Source: Deltaproteobacteria bacterium RIFOXYA12_FULL_61_11 (GTDB lineage Bacteria; Bdellovibrionota_F; JAHFAK01; YA12-FULL-61-11). From it: 49,635 nucleotides of DNA. Under the pieces are notes generated by a model. The model did no database searches. It saw only the letters and a program-made list of their open reading frames with translations, and was not told where the DNA came from. The position numbers and the translations under genes are program-made. Positions 27,496 to 35,761 of the stretch are shown one piece after another. How positions within the stretch are numbered: the stretch's first letter is position 1; each line of letters begins with the position of its first letter. The DNA lies in contig MGSU01000091.1 in the NCBI GenBank assembly GCA_001799195.1, forward strand, positions 1 through 49,635, written 5' to 3'.

Positions 27496-28092
27496 ATGTC
27501 GTTCATCAATTACTCGACCAAGGAAATCAACTGCAAAATCGTGTATTACGGAGCAGGCTCGAGTGGGAAGTCCACCAACTTGCAGTACATCTACAAGAAA
27601 ACGAGCCCAGAGGCCAAGGGCAAGATGGTTTCCCTCTCCTCGGAGAACGACTCCACCCTGTTCTTCGACTTCCTACCTCTCTCCCTCGGGGAACTGAAAG
27701 GGTACAAGACGCGTTTCCATCTCTATACCATCCCAGGGCAGCAGTTCTTCGCTTCGAGCCGAAAGCTGATCCTCAAAGGCGTGGATGGAATCGTCTTCGT
27801 AATCGATTCCCAGGTCGAGCGGATGGAAGCGAACCTCGATACCCTCGAGGACCTCAAAATCAATTTGAAGGAGCAGAACTACGATGTCGACAAGATCCCC
27901 TTGGTCTTCCAGTACAATAAACGAGATCTTCCCAATGTATCTGCTGCCCCGGAACTCCAAGAGCTGATCAACCCGCACCAACTGCATCCCGACTTCGAGG
28001 CCGTGGCCGTCAAAGGTCAGGGGGTTTTTGAATCTTTCAAGTCCGTAGCCAAGCTCATTATTAACGAACTCAAGCGTAAAGACCTCGAATAA
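27496..28092 (+). CDS. mglA: MglA-type Ras-like GTPase
   Basis: 198 residues, the normal MglA size. ATG 27496 follows GAGGAGAG. MSFINYSTKEINCKIVYYGAG leads into P-loop GAGSSGKSTNLQYI, then a switch region STLFFDFLPL, FHLYTIPGQ in place of the usual TVPGQ, and the NKRD guanine-specificity motif. MglA is the polarity switch of myxobacteria, setting the leading pole for gliding and type IV pili with MglB as its activating partner. No mglB is adjacent. A FrzS-like and a PilZ protein are encoded 8-11 kb away. Confidence 0.93.
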   Translation: MSFINYSTKEINCKIVYYGAGSSGKSTNLQYIYKKTSPEAKGKMVSLSSENDSTLFFDFLPLSLGELKGYKTRFHLYTIPGQQFFASSRKLILKGVDGIVFVIDSQVERMEANLDTLEDLKINLKEQNYDVDKIPLVFQYNKRDLPNVSAAPELQELINPHQLHPDFEAVAVKGQGVFESFKSVAKLIINELKRKDLE

Positions 28093-28162
28093 CGCTCTTC
28101 TCGCATGATTTTATTTCTGGATTTTCGTGCGCAGCGGAGGAATCGGGTAGGAATCTATTCGA

Positions 28163-29044
28163 TCAACGCGTACTGCGCGTCCGGAACAACAGCAGACCAA
28201 GGAGTAGGGTGATCCATCCCGACAGGAAGAACTCGGATCTGCCCGGCAACATCGCACATAGTCCACCCTCGGGTCTCGAAGCATCCTGGGGTTCGGGGTT
28301 GTGTTGGAGGGTTGGATCCTCGGAGAGAATACTAACCTCCTCTATATAAGGACTCGCGCTGTCGACTTCGAGACAGTGAATGGTCTGACCATAAAATGGA
28401 TACCACCGTTCTTCCTGGAGTGGAGCTTCCACTTGCTCCGGGAAGAGGTCCCCCGTGAACACGGTGTGCGTTTCAACGATCTGCCGCTCACTATCATAAA
28501 TGACGAAAACATCACCGTATTCCATGGTCCGCCACTCGATTTGACCTGCTCGGGGATCATAGACTCCCATCACGTCTCCGTGGAACTGGGTGCGCCACAC
28601 CACTTCGTTGGTCAGTGGATCGAGGACTCCATAGACACCTCCTGCCCACCGTTCGTGCCACACCATCTCACCGAAAGCTTCGACATAGAGCCCGAACACA
28701 CCACCATGCCAAGAAGTCTTCCATTCGACCTTCTTTACCGAGGGATTGTAGACCCCGTGAACCCCGGATTCCCAGGCTGCTCTCCACTCAACAGCTTCTT
28801 CAGCCGGATTGTACACACCGAAGACCCCGCCTCCCCATTGACCGCGCCATTCGACCCGCTGGAAGGCAGGATTATACACCCCATGCACGCTCCCAGCGTT
28901 CTTCAGGCGCCATTCGGTGATCCCCGTAGCCGGATTATGCACCCCGAAAACACTGCCACGGGGGTTGTTTTTGCATACAACACGGGCCTCGAGCTCGGCC
29001 CCCAGGGAACTGATGATAAGGAGTACAAGCAGGGGCCGTACCAT
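28163..29044 (-). CDS. Secreted protein of eight 21-residue repeats with MYXO-CTERM-like tail
   Basis: 293 residues. A signal peptide (VRPLLVLLIISSLGAELEA) is followed at about residue 30 by eight exact-length 21-residue repeats (30-197), each of the form GGVFGVYNPxxxxVEWRxxW. Later copies drift (VLDP, VYDP, IYDS). The length never varies, pointing to a closed or solenoid beta structure with one Trp-containing strand pair per unit. A linker of about 60 residues follows, then GGLCAMLPG, a hydrophobic segment and RTRSTR: Cys, span and basic end as in MYXO-CTERM sorting signals. It is probably anchored on the cell surface or in the outer membrane. I recognise no named repeat family. It is transcribed divergently from the 29-34 kb cluster. 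Confidence 0.8.
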   Translation of the reverse strand: MVRPLLVLLIISSLGAELEARVVCKNNPRGSVFGVHNPATGITEWRLKNAGSVHGVYNPAFQRVEWRGQWGGGVFGVYNPAEEAVEWRAAWESGVHGVYNPSVKKVEWKTSWHGGVFGLYVEAFGEMVWHERWAGGVYGVLDPLTNEVVWRTQFHGDVMGVYDPRAGQIEWRTMEYGDVFVIYDSERQIVETHTVFTGDLFPEQVEAPLQEERWYPFYGQTIHCLEVDSASPYIEEVSILSEDPTLQHNPEPQDASRPEGGLCAMLPGRSEFFLSGWITLLLGLLLFRTRSTR

Positions 29045-29443
29045 ACTTCGGTCCTCGTGTTGAGCGAAATCGATCTTTTGCTAGCACGCCTTGGCTCCGA
29101 TGTCAAACCGGCACACGCTTTGAATTCCCCCGATAAGATTGTTCCAACAAACCAGCATCAACAGAGGTTGTTCAATGTGTTACAAGTTCTTCCGGACCAT
29201 TGTTCCGACCTACCTGTTCGGCGCTCCGAATCGCCTTTCCGTAGCACATCTGCCCCTCGTCCTGTTGTTCCTGACATACTCCTCTCTGCCTCGGCTGGTG
29301 TTCACCCTCGAGCATACGCAAACCACGTCGCTGGTCCGCAATGAGGTCTATAAGCGTCAGGAGAATTTCTCCTTCGCTATCTTAGCCGTCTTTCCTCTCG
29401 ATCGAACACTCTCGACACCATCACTTACAACAAGGAGTCTTCC
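29045..29443. other. Divergent region upstream of the 29-34 kb cluster
   Basis: This 399-bp stretch separates the 21-residue-repeat gene (minus) from the plus-strand cluster. Its second half may encode the weakly supported ORF at 29175-29447. Promoters for both directions should lie around 29050-29170, but no convincing pair was found. Confidence 0.35.
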
Positions 29444-29447
29444 ATGA
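29175..29447 (+). CDS. Possible small secreted/membrane protein, weakly supported
   Basis: 90 residues from ATG 29175 (AGAGG seven bases upstream); the track's TTG 29139 is less likely. It has a hydrophobic middle (LPLVLLFLTYSSLPRLVF) and a polar end. Its stop overlaps the next ATG as ATGA, typical of translational coupling and the best argument for it being real. The end (RQENFSFAILAVFPLDRTL) faintly resembles SYSLTLAWNLAEL in the next protein, so it might be a reduced paralog. It could also be chance. Confidence 0.3.
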   Translation: MCYKFFRTIVPTYLFGAPNRLSVAHLPLVLLFLTYSSLPRLVFTLEHTQTTSLVRNEVYKRQENFSFAILAVFPLDRTLSTPSLTTRSLP

Positions 29448-30019
29448 GAGCCCTGGTCTTCGCTCTATGCCTCTTGCTCGGTCCACAGAGCCAGGCCGAG
29501 CAGCATCCTCTTTGCAAAGCCGAACGCCCCAGTCTGGACTCCCTCATCGGGCATCTCCGTGAGGATGCACGCCGCCAAGAGACAAGCCTTACCTCCTTGC
29601 TCCGCTTCGCCCGGTATCAGGCTCTGTTACCCGAAGTGAACGGGAAAGCGACGCGGGACAGAGATCGTAATCTCACGCTCAGCAATGGCAAATCAGGGAT
29701 TTCGACCGATATCGACCAAGATGCAGGCGTGAGTTACTCGCTTACCTTGGCATGGAACCTCGCTGAACTTCACCATAACAGTCAGACCCTTCGCTTGCAT
29801 TGGGAAATTGAAGAGGTGCTCGAGAAAGAAACCAAAGCGGTAGATCTCGCCGTGGAGTTATACCAACGCTGGGTCCAACTACGAGAGAAACTATGCACCG
29901 GCGAGGTCTCTGCCTCTACGGGCTTGGAACTACGAGCTCTCGAACACCGCCTGAATTCTCTCAGCCGGGGTTGGTTCCTGGATTGGGAGACAATCAAGAA
30001 GCCAGCTCCTTCGGAGTAA
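29444..30019 (+). CDS. Secreted helical protein of unknown function
   Basis: 191 residues; ATG 29444 follows AAGGAGTCTTCC. A short signal peptide (MRALVFALCLLLGPQSQA) precedes a helical region (LREDARRQETSLTSLLRFARYQALLPEV), a polar Asn/Asp-rich middle, a strand-like SYSLTLAWNLAEL, and a long helix (IEEVLEKETKAVDLAVELYQRWVQLREKL) with a second helix pair. The pattern of a beta-hairpin among long helices recalls a single half of a TolC-like outer-membrane factor, but it is much too short for one. It overlaps the next gene by one base or sits 5 bp before it. Confidence 0.65.
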   Translation: MRALVFALCLLLGPQSQAEQHPLCKAERPSLDSLIGHLREDARRQETSLTSLLRFARYQALLPEVNGKATRDRDRNLTLSNGKSGISTDIDQDAGVSYSLTLAWNLAELHHNSQTLRLHWEIEEVLEKETKAVDLAVELYQRWVQLREKLCTGEVSASTGLELRALEHRLNSLSRGWFLDWETIKKPAPSE

Positions 30020-30024
30020 TGACA

Positions 30025-30552
30025 ATGAAAATACGAACCCTATTTCCCATTGTTCTCTCGGTTTTCTATACTTGTGCCCCTCCCGACAACTCCTGGTCTT
30101 CTATCCAACAAGGAACATTGAGCATTGTTCCACACCTTACCTATACCAACATGTCTCGGCTTGACAGCGCGGCTGTCGCAGTTGAGCTCCAAGGAAGCGA
30201 ACCGTTCCTTTCTGAGAGCGTCGATCGCCGCTCGCTCACCTTCGGTGAACTGACTCCTGAGGGTGTTCACCTACTCGAAACCATCCCCGAACCGTTCTGG
30301 CCCTTTGACCTAGCCAGCCTGCAAGCTGACATGACATTGTGGCGCTCCACGGTATGGGACGATATCGTCGGGAAGGGCAACGGTTATCAGGAGATTAATG
30401 CGACCCTGCAATGGCAGGTCGAGGGAACACTCCTACGGATTCTCCTTCCTTCACTCGATCCTGCACACAGTTATCTCTTGGCAACCGACGGGATTTATTC
30501 TCTAAACCTGTATCGTTTCCTGCCCCTAGCGCTTGTGCTGACCCTTCCCTGA
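30025..30552 (+). CDS. Exported hypothetical protein
   Basis: 175 residues from ATG 30025 (GGAG eight bases upstream); ATG 30019, overlapping the previous TAA, is possible. The track start at 29893 is too early. The N-terminus KIRTLFPIVLSVFYTCAPPD is a signal peptide and could be a lipoprotein, although Thr before Cys is atypical. The body is mixed beta; the tail is hydrophobic (YRFLPLALVLTLP). It follows the secreted helical protein directly and probably acts with it. No family is recognised. Confidence 0.6.
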   Translation: MKIRTLFPIVLSVFYTCAPPDNSWSSIQQGTLSIVPHLTYTNMSRLDSAAVAVELQGSEPFLSESVDRRSLTFGELTPEGVHLLETIPEPFWPFDLASLQADMTLWRSTVWDDIVGKGNGYQEINATLQWQVEGTLLRILLPSLDPAHSYLLATDGIYSLNLYRFLPLALVLTLP

Positions 30553-30686
30553 GACTGAGGTCCCGAGGTTTCCCCTTCTTGCATTCGATTCCTTCCTGTG
30601 GGACATCTCTGATGCCCATCGAAACCGGGTAGATTTCGGTTGAAGTACCTCCCTAGAGGGATTCTGCCCATACACTGGAGTATTCT

Positions 30687-31454
30687 ATGGATACCATTTT
30701 CAATACTGCAGGTCGGCACACACTGCTCACAAAGATCGCCACCTTACTCGAGGCCAATGCCCACCGCTATATTCCCGGTAAAATCCTTCCTAGCATTATT
30801 CATGAACTCAACAATCAACTCAATATTATGGCCTTCGCTCTGGAACTCCTTGAAGACATGAACGTCGCTGGGGCAATATCCGATGAATCAGCCCGTAGAC
30901 AAACACAACTCGGCTATTGCACCTCTGCGCAAGAACGCATCTCCTCCCTACTCCGCGCCCTACGCGAGCTATCGCGTGAGCACCAAACTCGCCTGATAAC
31001 CTTCGACCTCGGTTCGGCCCTTGAAGAGCTTGTCCATCTCCTGTCCTGTTCTTATAAAGATCGCGTCGGTCTGACCCTTTGCCGTCGGGCAGCTATTCAG
31101 GTTTACGCCGATCCTGGGCAGGTGCGTAGAGCCGTGTTCGAACTCATCCTCAATGCTTTGGAGGTCTCTCCGAGCGGAAGCATTGTCGAGATACTCTCCG
31201 AACCGATCGCGCAACTGGCCGTGATTCGGATTGCCGATCGCGGTCCCGGGTATTCCGCTTCGCACGCCACCGAGAGCCCTCTCCACCTCGAGTCCCCGGA
31301 CCATCTCCATCTCGGCATGGGCCTTTGGTTGGCCCGGAAAACAGCCATGGAATACGGGGGTTCTGTCACTCTACACCAGCGACCGGACGGTGGTTCGGTC
31401 TGCACCTTTACCTTACCTCTCGTCTCCGCGGGAGAACCCACGAGAAGCGCTTGA
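30687..31454 (+). CDS. Sensorless histidine kinase
   Basis: 255 residues; ATG 30687 follows GGAGTATTCT. The phospho-acceptor is in IIHELNNQLNIM, an H-box of the HELNNPL type. ATPase boxes: N ELILNALEVS, D IADRGPGYS, G2 HLGMGLWLARKTAMEYGG. There is no membrane span and no PAS, GAF or other sensor domain, so it is a soluble kinase that must get its signal from a partner. It is followed 66 bp later by a stand-alone receiver (31521), its likely target. It resembles the kinase at 45367 in design. Confidence 0.9.
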   Translation: MDTIFNTAGRHTLLTKIATLLEANAHRYIPGKILPSIIHELNNQLNIMAFALELLEDMNVAGAISDESARRQTQLGYCTSAQERISSLLRALRELSREHQTRLITFDLGSALEELVHLLSCSYKDRVGLTLCRRAAIQVYADPGQVRRAVFELILNALEVSPSGSIVEILSEPIAQLAVIRIADRGPGYSASHATESPLHLESPDHLHLGMGLWLARKTAMEYGGSVTLHQRPDGGSVCTFTLPLVSAGEPTRSA

Positions 31455-31520
31455 CCTCGACGGGTCTGCCCAGTATTCTGTTTCAAGTCCAGGATAGCTC
31501 GATATCCGAACGAGGTTGTC

Positions 31521-32003
31521 ATGAAAGATGGGAAATACTGTCTCCTTGCTATTGACGATGAACCCATCATCCTCGATCAGATCAAAAACGTCTTCAACGA
31601 CCTCTACTGTGTGTACACCACCGAAGATCCAGAAACAGCGCTTTCTCTGATCCGCGAAGGCATTGTCGACCTCGTCATCTGCGATCAACGCATGCCGAAG
31701 ATCAAGGGGGTCGAGCTGCTCGCTCAAATCAAACAACTCGATGAAGATGTCGTTCGCATCCTGCACACCGGTTATGCCGACCTCAACGTAGCCATTGATG
31801 CCGTCAATATCGGTTCTATCCACCGTTACGAATCAAAACCGGTCAATGTCAAGAACCTGCGACAGGTTATCAAGAACGAACTCGAGAAAGCGCAACACAG
31901 CAAGGATGCAAAAGAGAAGGCAGCTCAAATGGAGAATATGGAAACGATGCTCGACGAGATCGAATCCATTTTCGTCGACCCGGAGGAGAAATCAAAAGGA
32001 TGA
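31521..32003 (+). CDS. Single-domain response regulator
   Basis: 160 residues; GAGGTTGTC precedes ATG 31521. A full receiver: acidic pair in LLAIDDEP, phospho-Asp in VICDQRMP, Thr in LHTGYAD and Lys in YESKPV. The CDQRMP/GYAD wording is that of RpfG/HD-GYP-type receivers, but no HD-GYP domain follows; the C-terminal 40 residues are a charged helix (KDAKEKAAQMENMETMLDEI) that may form a coiled coil. Output is therefore by protein contact. It pairs with the kinase just upstream. Confidence 0.92.
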   Translation: MKDGKYCLLAIDDEPIILDQIKNVFNDLYCVYTTEDPETALSLIREGIVDLVICDQRMPKIKGVELLAQIKQLDEDVVRILHTGYADLNVAIDAVNIGSIHRYESKPVNVKNLRQVIKNELEKAQHSKDAKEKAAQMENMETMLDEIESIFVDPEEKSKG

Positions 32004-32100
32004 GTTGACCTTTCCCCCCAGCAACCCTAGGTACCCCAGGAGCTTCTTTTCGGCTCGAATATTGCAAATACATTATACGCCAACGAACGAGGGCGTGATC

Positions 32101-34275
32101 ATGATGCGACGTAGGTCTTTGTTCTTCATTCTCTTCATTGCTTCATGCGAGATACTGGCCATGGCTGCACCAGCCACCCTCGATATCCCCAATCGTGCCC
32201 AAGTCTTCGTGAATACAGAGGCAATCAATGCTACCCTGCAACATCAATTGGTCGGAACCCCGCTGATCTTCGATCGCAAGACGGCTGGGACATACTGGTC
32301 GCATTTCGATGAAGCACTTACCCTAGATAATTCCACTTGCGATCAGCTAGAACTGGACCCATTTGCCCTTGAACTCGAACTCTCTGAGCTTACTCTAACC
32401 CAGATCCCCCATGAATCCGCTTTCAAGATCACCCTCGATATCGCTCGGATCGCTGCCTTGGGCCATCTCGTGGTTTCTGGTTGTCTTCCCTTCACCCTTG
32501 ACGACGATTTCACCGCCTCTATTGAGAACACCTCGGTCATCGCCGCAGTGTCACCCCAAATCCTCGATGGCACACTAACCATGAAGTTGGTGGGGAAACC
32601 CTCGATCAAGCTGGGGAAGATCAAGGTCGATTTCGACAAGGTGTGGAACGGACTGGAAGCTGTGTTGAATACCGTAATTTCCCTGCTTTCCCGCTCAGTT
32701 CTTCATGTGATCGAAGGTCGTCTTGTGCTAAAAGTTGCCGAATCCCTAGTTGGTATCTCCCTCCCCGTCGCTACCCACCTTGAAGACAAAAATCCATTTG
32801 GATTCGGCGAAGGGGGGGTAGCCTACACCTTCGACGCTTCGATCGATGCGATCCGCCCGTTGAATACTGGGATTGCGGTTGACGCTGATTTTCTGGTCAG
32901 TCTGGACCTTGCGCCGAGCGATTGCGCAATCGACCCGTCGGTCCCTCCCCGCCATAACAAGAGCAACTTCCCGACGAGAGCCTCGATCGATAACGCCAGC
33001 AGTCATCTCGCCCTTTCCATCCCCGATGGGCTTGTCAACGATGTACTCTACGAGTTCTGGCGCTCTGGACAACTCTGTATCACCAAGACCAAGGTGGACC
33101 CGATCTTCCAAAGCCACCTCAACGTGATCTTGCGAGATCTTGCAGACCTCTTGAAGATCAACCTCGTGCTATACTCCCCTCCTTTGCTCCGCTTCGGCAC
33201 CTCCAAGTACGATGGCATTGTCATCGAGTTGCGCGAGGTTGATTTGGTACTCGATTTCCAACCCGCCCTGACAGAACGTGAACTCTATGAACTCGGTATT
33301 AAACGGCTCCGACTGAAAGGAGATTTCGATCTCTACACCTCCCTGCGCATCGATAAGGCCCATAATGTGTTAAAAGTGGCCGTTGATCACGTAGAGGTCG
33401 TCGAATTGACCCTCGAGCACAATGGAGAACAGCTTACCGGCTCAAGCGGCTTTTCACCGTCCGAACTTACCGACTATCTCATCCATCACATTCTACCCAT
33501 GATCGGAGAGAAAATCGCAGAGGCTCCTCTCTTCCCTCCCACAATCTTCCCTGTAACCGACGGTTTTTTCCTCGCTCTCGACGAGGTCGTGCCGCGCGGC
33601 TCATACCTCAATGTCTTCCTTTCCTTGCTTTGGGCAGGTGATCCGGCCGTAGACAATTTCGCACCGAACACCGAGATTCTCGGTTTCGTGGACGATTTTG
33701 GGTTGTCCTGTATCGACCTCGATCCCTCTTTCTCGTCCTCGACCCAAGAAGATGCACCGGTTTTTATCGACGGAGAAGCCGAGCCTCAGACAGCAACGGT
33801 ACAACCCTCGAACATCCCTCCTGCAGCTCGTCACCTATGTACCTCATCGATACGCTTCGAGGTTGCAGGCAGCGATGAACGAAACTCTCCGCTGTTATAC
33901 GAATATCTCGTCCTCCAATGCTCTCGCTCCGGGCAATCACCTTCCGAAGACGTACTGACCGTGGACTGTACCCGTACTATCGACCTCGAAGACCTCAAGA
34001 ACAGTGGGGATCTGAGCTGGCAAACCTCTGCCGAACAGGAAATCATGCTTTCCTCGCTCTCGCCCGGAGAGGACTACCTCTTCTTGGTTCGCGCAAAAGA
34101 CAGCAATCACAATGTCGACGAAACCCCTTCCAGCGTGATGTTCAGCATGGATGAGGCTCAGAGTTCTGGATGTTCGATGCATCCCATTCCAGGATCCTCA
34201 GGCCGGAGCACTGCACTTCTCGGCTTCATCCTCGTTGTATGGTATATCTGGAGACGAGTTCGTCAAAGAGCCTGA
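32101..34275 (+). CDS. Large secreted protein with Fn3-like domain and MYXO-CTERM tail
   Basis: 724 residues from ATG 32101 (or 32104) after GAGGGCG; the track ORF begins 102 codons too early, inside the receiver gene. A signal peptide (SLFFILFIASCEILAMAA) is followed by about 550 residues of beta-rich sequence with long amphipathic stretches (for example VWNGLEAVLNTVISLLSRSV), perhaps a lipid-binding or tubular fold; this is a guess. Residues about 575-690 look like a fibronectin-III-like domain (FEVAGSDERNSPLLYEY, LSPGEDYLFLVRAKDSNHNVDETPSS). The tail is SSGCSMHPIPG, a span (TALLGFILVVWYIW) and RRVRQRA, a good MYXO-CTERM match: sorted to the cell surface by a myxosortase-type protease. It is the last gene of the cluster. 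Confidence 0.8.
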   Translation: MMRRRSLFFILFIASCEILAMAAPATLDIPNRAQVFVNTEAINATLQHQLVGTPLIFDRKTAGTYWSHFDEALTLDNSTCDQLELDPFALELELSELTLTQIPHESAFKITLDIARIAALGHLVVSGCLPFTLDDDFTASIENTSVIAAVSPQILDGTLTMKLVGKPSIKLGKIKVDFDKVWNGLEAVLNTVISLLSRSVLHVIEGRLVLKVAESLVGISLPVATHLEDKNPFGFGEGGVAYTFDASIDAIRPLNTGIAVDADFLVSLDLAPSDCAIDPSVPPRHNKSNFPTRASIDNASSHLALSIPDGLVNDVLYEFWRSGQLCITKTKVDPIFQSHLNVILRDLADLLKINLVLYSPPLLRFGTSKYDGIVIELREVDLVLDFQPALTERELYELGIKRLRLKGDFDLYTSLRIDKAHNVLKVAVDHVEVVELTLEHNGEQLTGSSGFSPSELTDYLIHHILPMIGEKIAEAPLFPPTIFPVTDGFFLALDEVVPRGSYLNVFLSLLWAGDPAVDNFAPNTEILGFVDDFGLSCIDLDPSFSSSTQEDAPVFIDGEAEPQTATVQPSNIPPAARHLCTSSIRFEVAGSDERNSPLLYEYLVLQCSRSGQSPSEDVLTVDCTRTIDLEDLKNSGDLSWQTSAEQEIMLSSLSPGEDYLFLVRAKDSNHNVDETPSSVMFSMDEAQSSGCSMHPIPGSSGRSTALLGFILVVWYIWRRVRQRA

Positions 34276-34286
34276 ATATTTTCAGA

Positions 34287-35372
34287 TCAATCAGTTAGTC
34301 CTACTGCTCCCCGTGTATAGAGTACCACTATGCTCCTACCATCCCGCATCAAAGGGGATTCATCGGTCTGAACCCTGGCATTTCCACCTCGGGGATCGAT
34401 ATAGGCCGAAGAACGATATCCTTGGAAATCCTCGACCTCGTTGAAGCCTCGAATTCCAAAACCGATACGAGCACCAAGCGATTGAAAATACTCGTTTAAG
34501 TTCTCGTGCCTCGTTGTCTTGAGCACTTCGTGCCGCCCGACCTGAAGGGAAAAAACACATTTGTCGTGCCCTGCAGCATCAATCTCAACGAACACGGAGA
34601 TATTGATCGCTCCCAGTAAACTCTCGGGAAAATAGAGGAAGGAATCTCGCAAGAGCCTCTGACAGAGGGCAAGCATCATCAGGAACCAATTTTGGGCTTC
34701 CTCGCCTCGACCAGGAACAGTTCCTCCCGCTAAGAGAATGTTGAGAACTCGCTCGTGTGCTGGAGCGACCAAGGCATGGACTGGGGAAGGGGTCGGGCTC
34801 TTCGCAAGAAGTAATTCGAGACGTTCAAGGAACAGATCTTCATCTCCCCTCAAAAAGAGTCGTTCGATTTCGATCCTGTTCCTCTCACGCTCTTTGAATT
34901 TTTGCACGGTTTCCCGGTACTTGAGTTTATGGATGCGGATGGCCTCATTGACCTCCTGTACCATTTGCACTTCCATCACCGCTTTCATCGATCGATTCCG
35001 CAGTAGATGGGCGACCAACCAGAAAAGGTCGATATTGAACAAGATTCCCCCAGAACCGAGCAAACCCAGGAATACCGGGTCATCCGCTCCGTCCGGTCCA
35101 AGGAATGGTGCAAGTATCATGAGGATAATGCTCACGAGGAGCACGGCGAGAAAACCGATAACAAAAATGAGCGTTCGCCGCCGTCTAAAAACCAAATATT
35201 TCTCTTTTATATCATCAACATCCAAAGGAGCCATGGGTTCAGGTTTTCGCTCTTCCTGAGCTTCTTGCCAATCGACAGGCACTCGGAGAGCCCCCCTGAG
35301 CAATTCGCTCTTGGCTGCAGCTAACCCCTGCCCGAGATCGAGAACCGTCTCGAGTTCAATTCGATGTCTCAT
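34287..35372 (-). CDS. Two-span membrane protein with large cytoplasmic domain
   Basis: 361 residues; ATG 35372 overlaps the PilZ stop as ATGA and has GAGGAG upstream. Residues 1-60 are cytoplasmic, two spans follow (TLIFVIGFLAVLLVSIILMIL and a second at FLGLLGSGGILFNIDLFWLVAHLL), then a charged helix (KFKERERNRIEIERLFLRGDED) and a mixed domain ending in GRSIVVLYTRGAVGLTD. It is the last gene of the long 47-34 kb operon, directly after PilZ. I recognise no family; the context suggests a membrane partner of the PilZ or zinc-ribbon protein. Confidence 0.75.
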   Translation of the reverse strand: MRHRIELETVLDLGQGLAAAKSELLRGALRVPVDWQEAQEERKPEPMAPLDVDDIKEKYLVFRRRRTLIFVIGFLAVLLVSIILMILAPFLGPDGADDPVFLGLLGSGGILFNIDLFWLVAHLLRNRSMKAVMEVQMVQEVNEAIRIHKLKYRETVQKFKERERNRIEIERLFLRGDEDLFLERLELLLAKSPTPSPVHALVAPAHERVLNILLAGGTVPGRGEEAQNWFLMMLALCQRLLRDSFLYFPESLLGAINISVFVEIDAAGHDKCVFSLQVGRHEVLKTTRHENLNEYFQSLGARIGFGIRGFNEVEDFQGYRSSAYIDPRGGNARVQTDESPLMRDGRSIVVLYTRGAVGLTD

Positions 35373-35761
35373 GCTACTCCTCGCGAGGCTCTCAATTGGC
35401 TCAATAATATAGCAATCTGTTTCTCTTGATCCTCGTCCAGGGCAAGAAAACGAATACCCATTCCGCGGAAATCCTCTCCCTCATCTTCTATCCGTAGGTT
35501 TGCGACCACTCCTTTCACCCTTAGTTTCTCTTCCCCACCTGGTAGGTTTATTTCAAGCTGCACCTCGGTATCCAGGGGTAGGGGCAACCGTTTCTCAAGA
35601 AAAATCCCTCTTGCGCTTATATTGGTCGAATAATGAAGGTAGCGGGCTTCATCGGTTGCTTCTTCAACCCAGATGTTGACGGAGGTCCTGAACGCACTGC
35701 GACGGTCCTGGCACCGCCGATCCTGTTCGACCGGAAGATTGCGGGTTCTTCGATCGTTCAT
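35369..35761 (-). CDS. PilZ-domain protein, putative c-di-GMP receptor
   Basis: 130 residues. The c-di-GMP-binding arrangement is recognisable: DRRSAFRTSVNIWVEE carries the RxxxR pair, then NISARGIFLEKRLPLP (variant of D/N-x-S-x-x-G), VQLEINLPGGEEKLRVKGVV and GMGIRFLALDEDQ. ATG 35761 overlaps the upstream stop as ATGA and its own stop overlaps the downstream ATG, so three genes are translationally chained. It likely tunes motility or polysaccharide output in response to c-di-GMP. Confidence 0.88.
   Translation of the reverse strand: MNDRRTRNLPVEQDRRCQDRRSAFRTSVNIWVEEATDEARYLHYSTNISARGIFLEKRLPLPLDTEVQLEINLPGGEEKLRVKGVVANLRIEDEGEDFRGMGIRFLALDEDQEKQIAILLSQLRASRGVA

Noticed and set aside
28301-29344. 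347-residue plus-strand ORF opposite the 21-residue-repeat gene
   Set aside because: It is a shadow; the minus strand shows eight regular protein repeats and a signal peptide.
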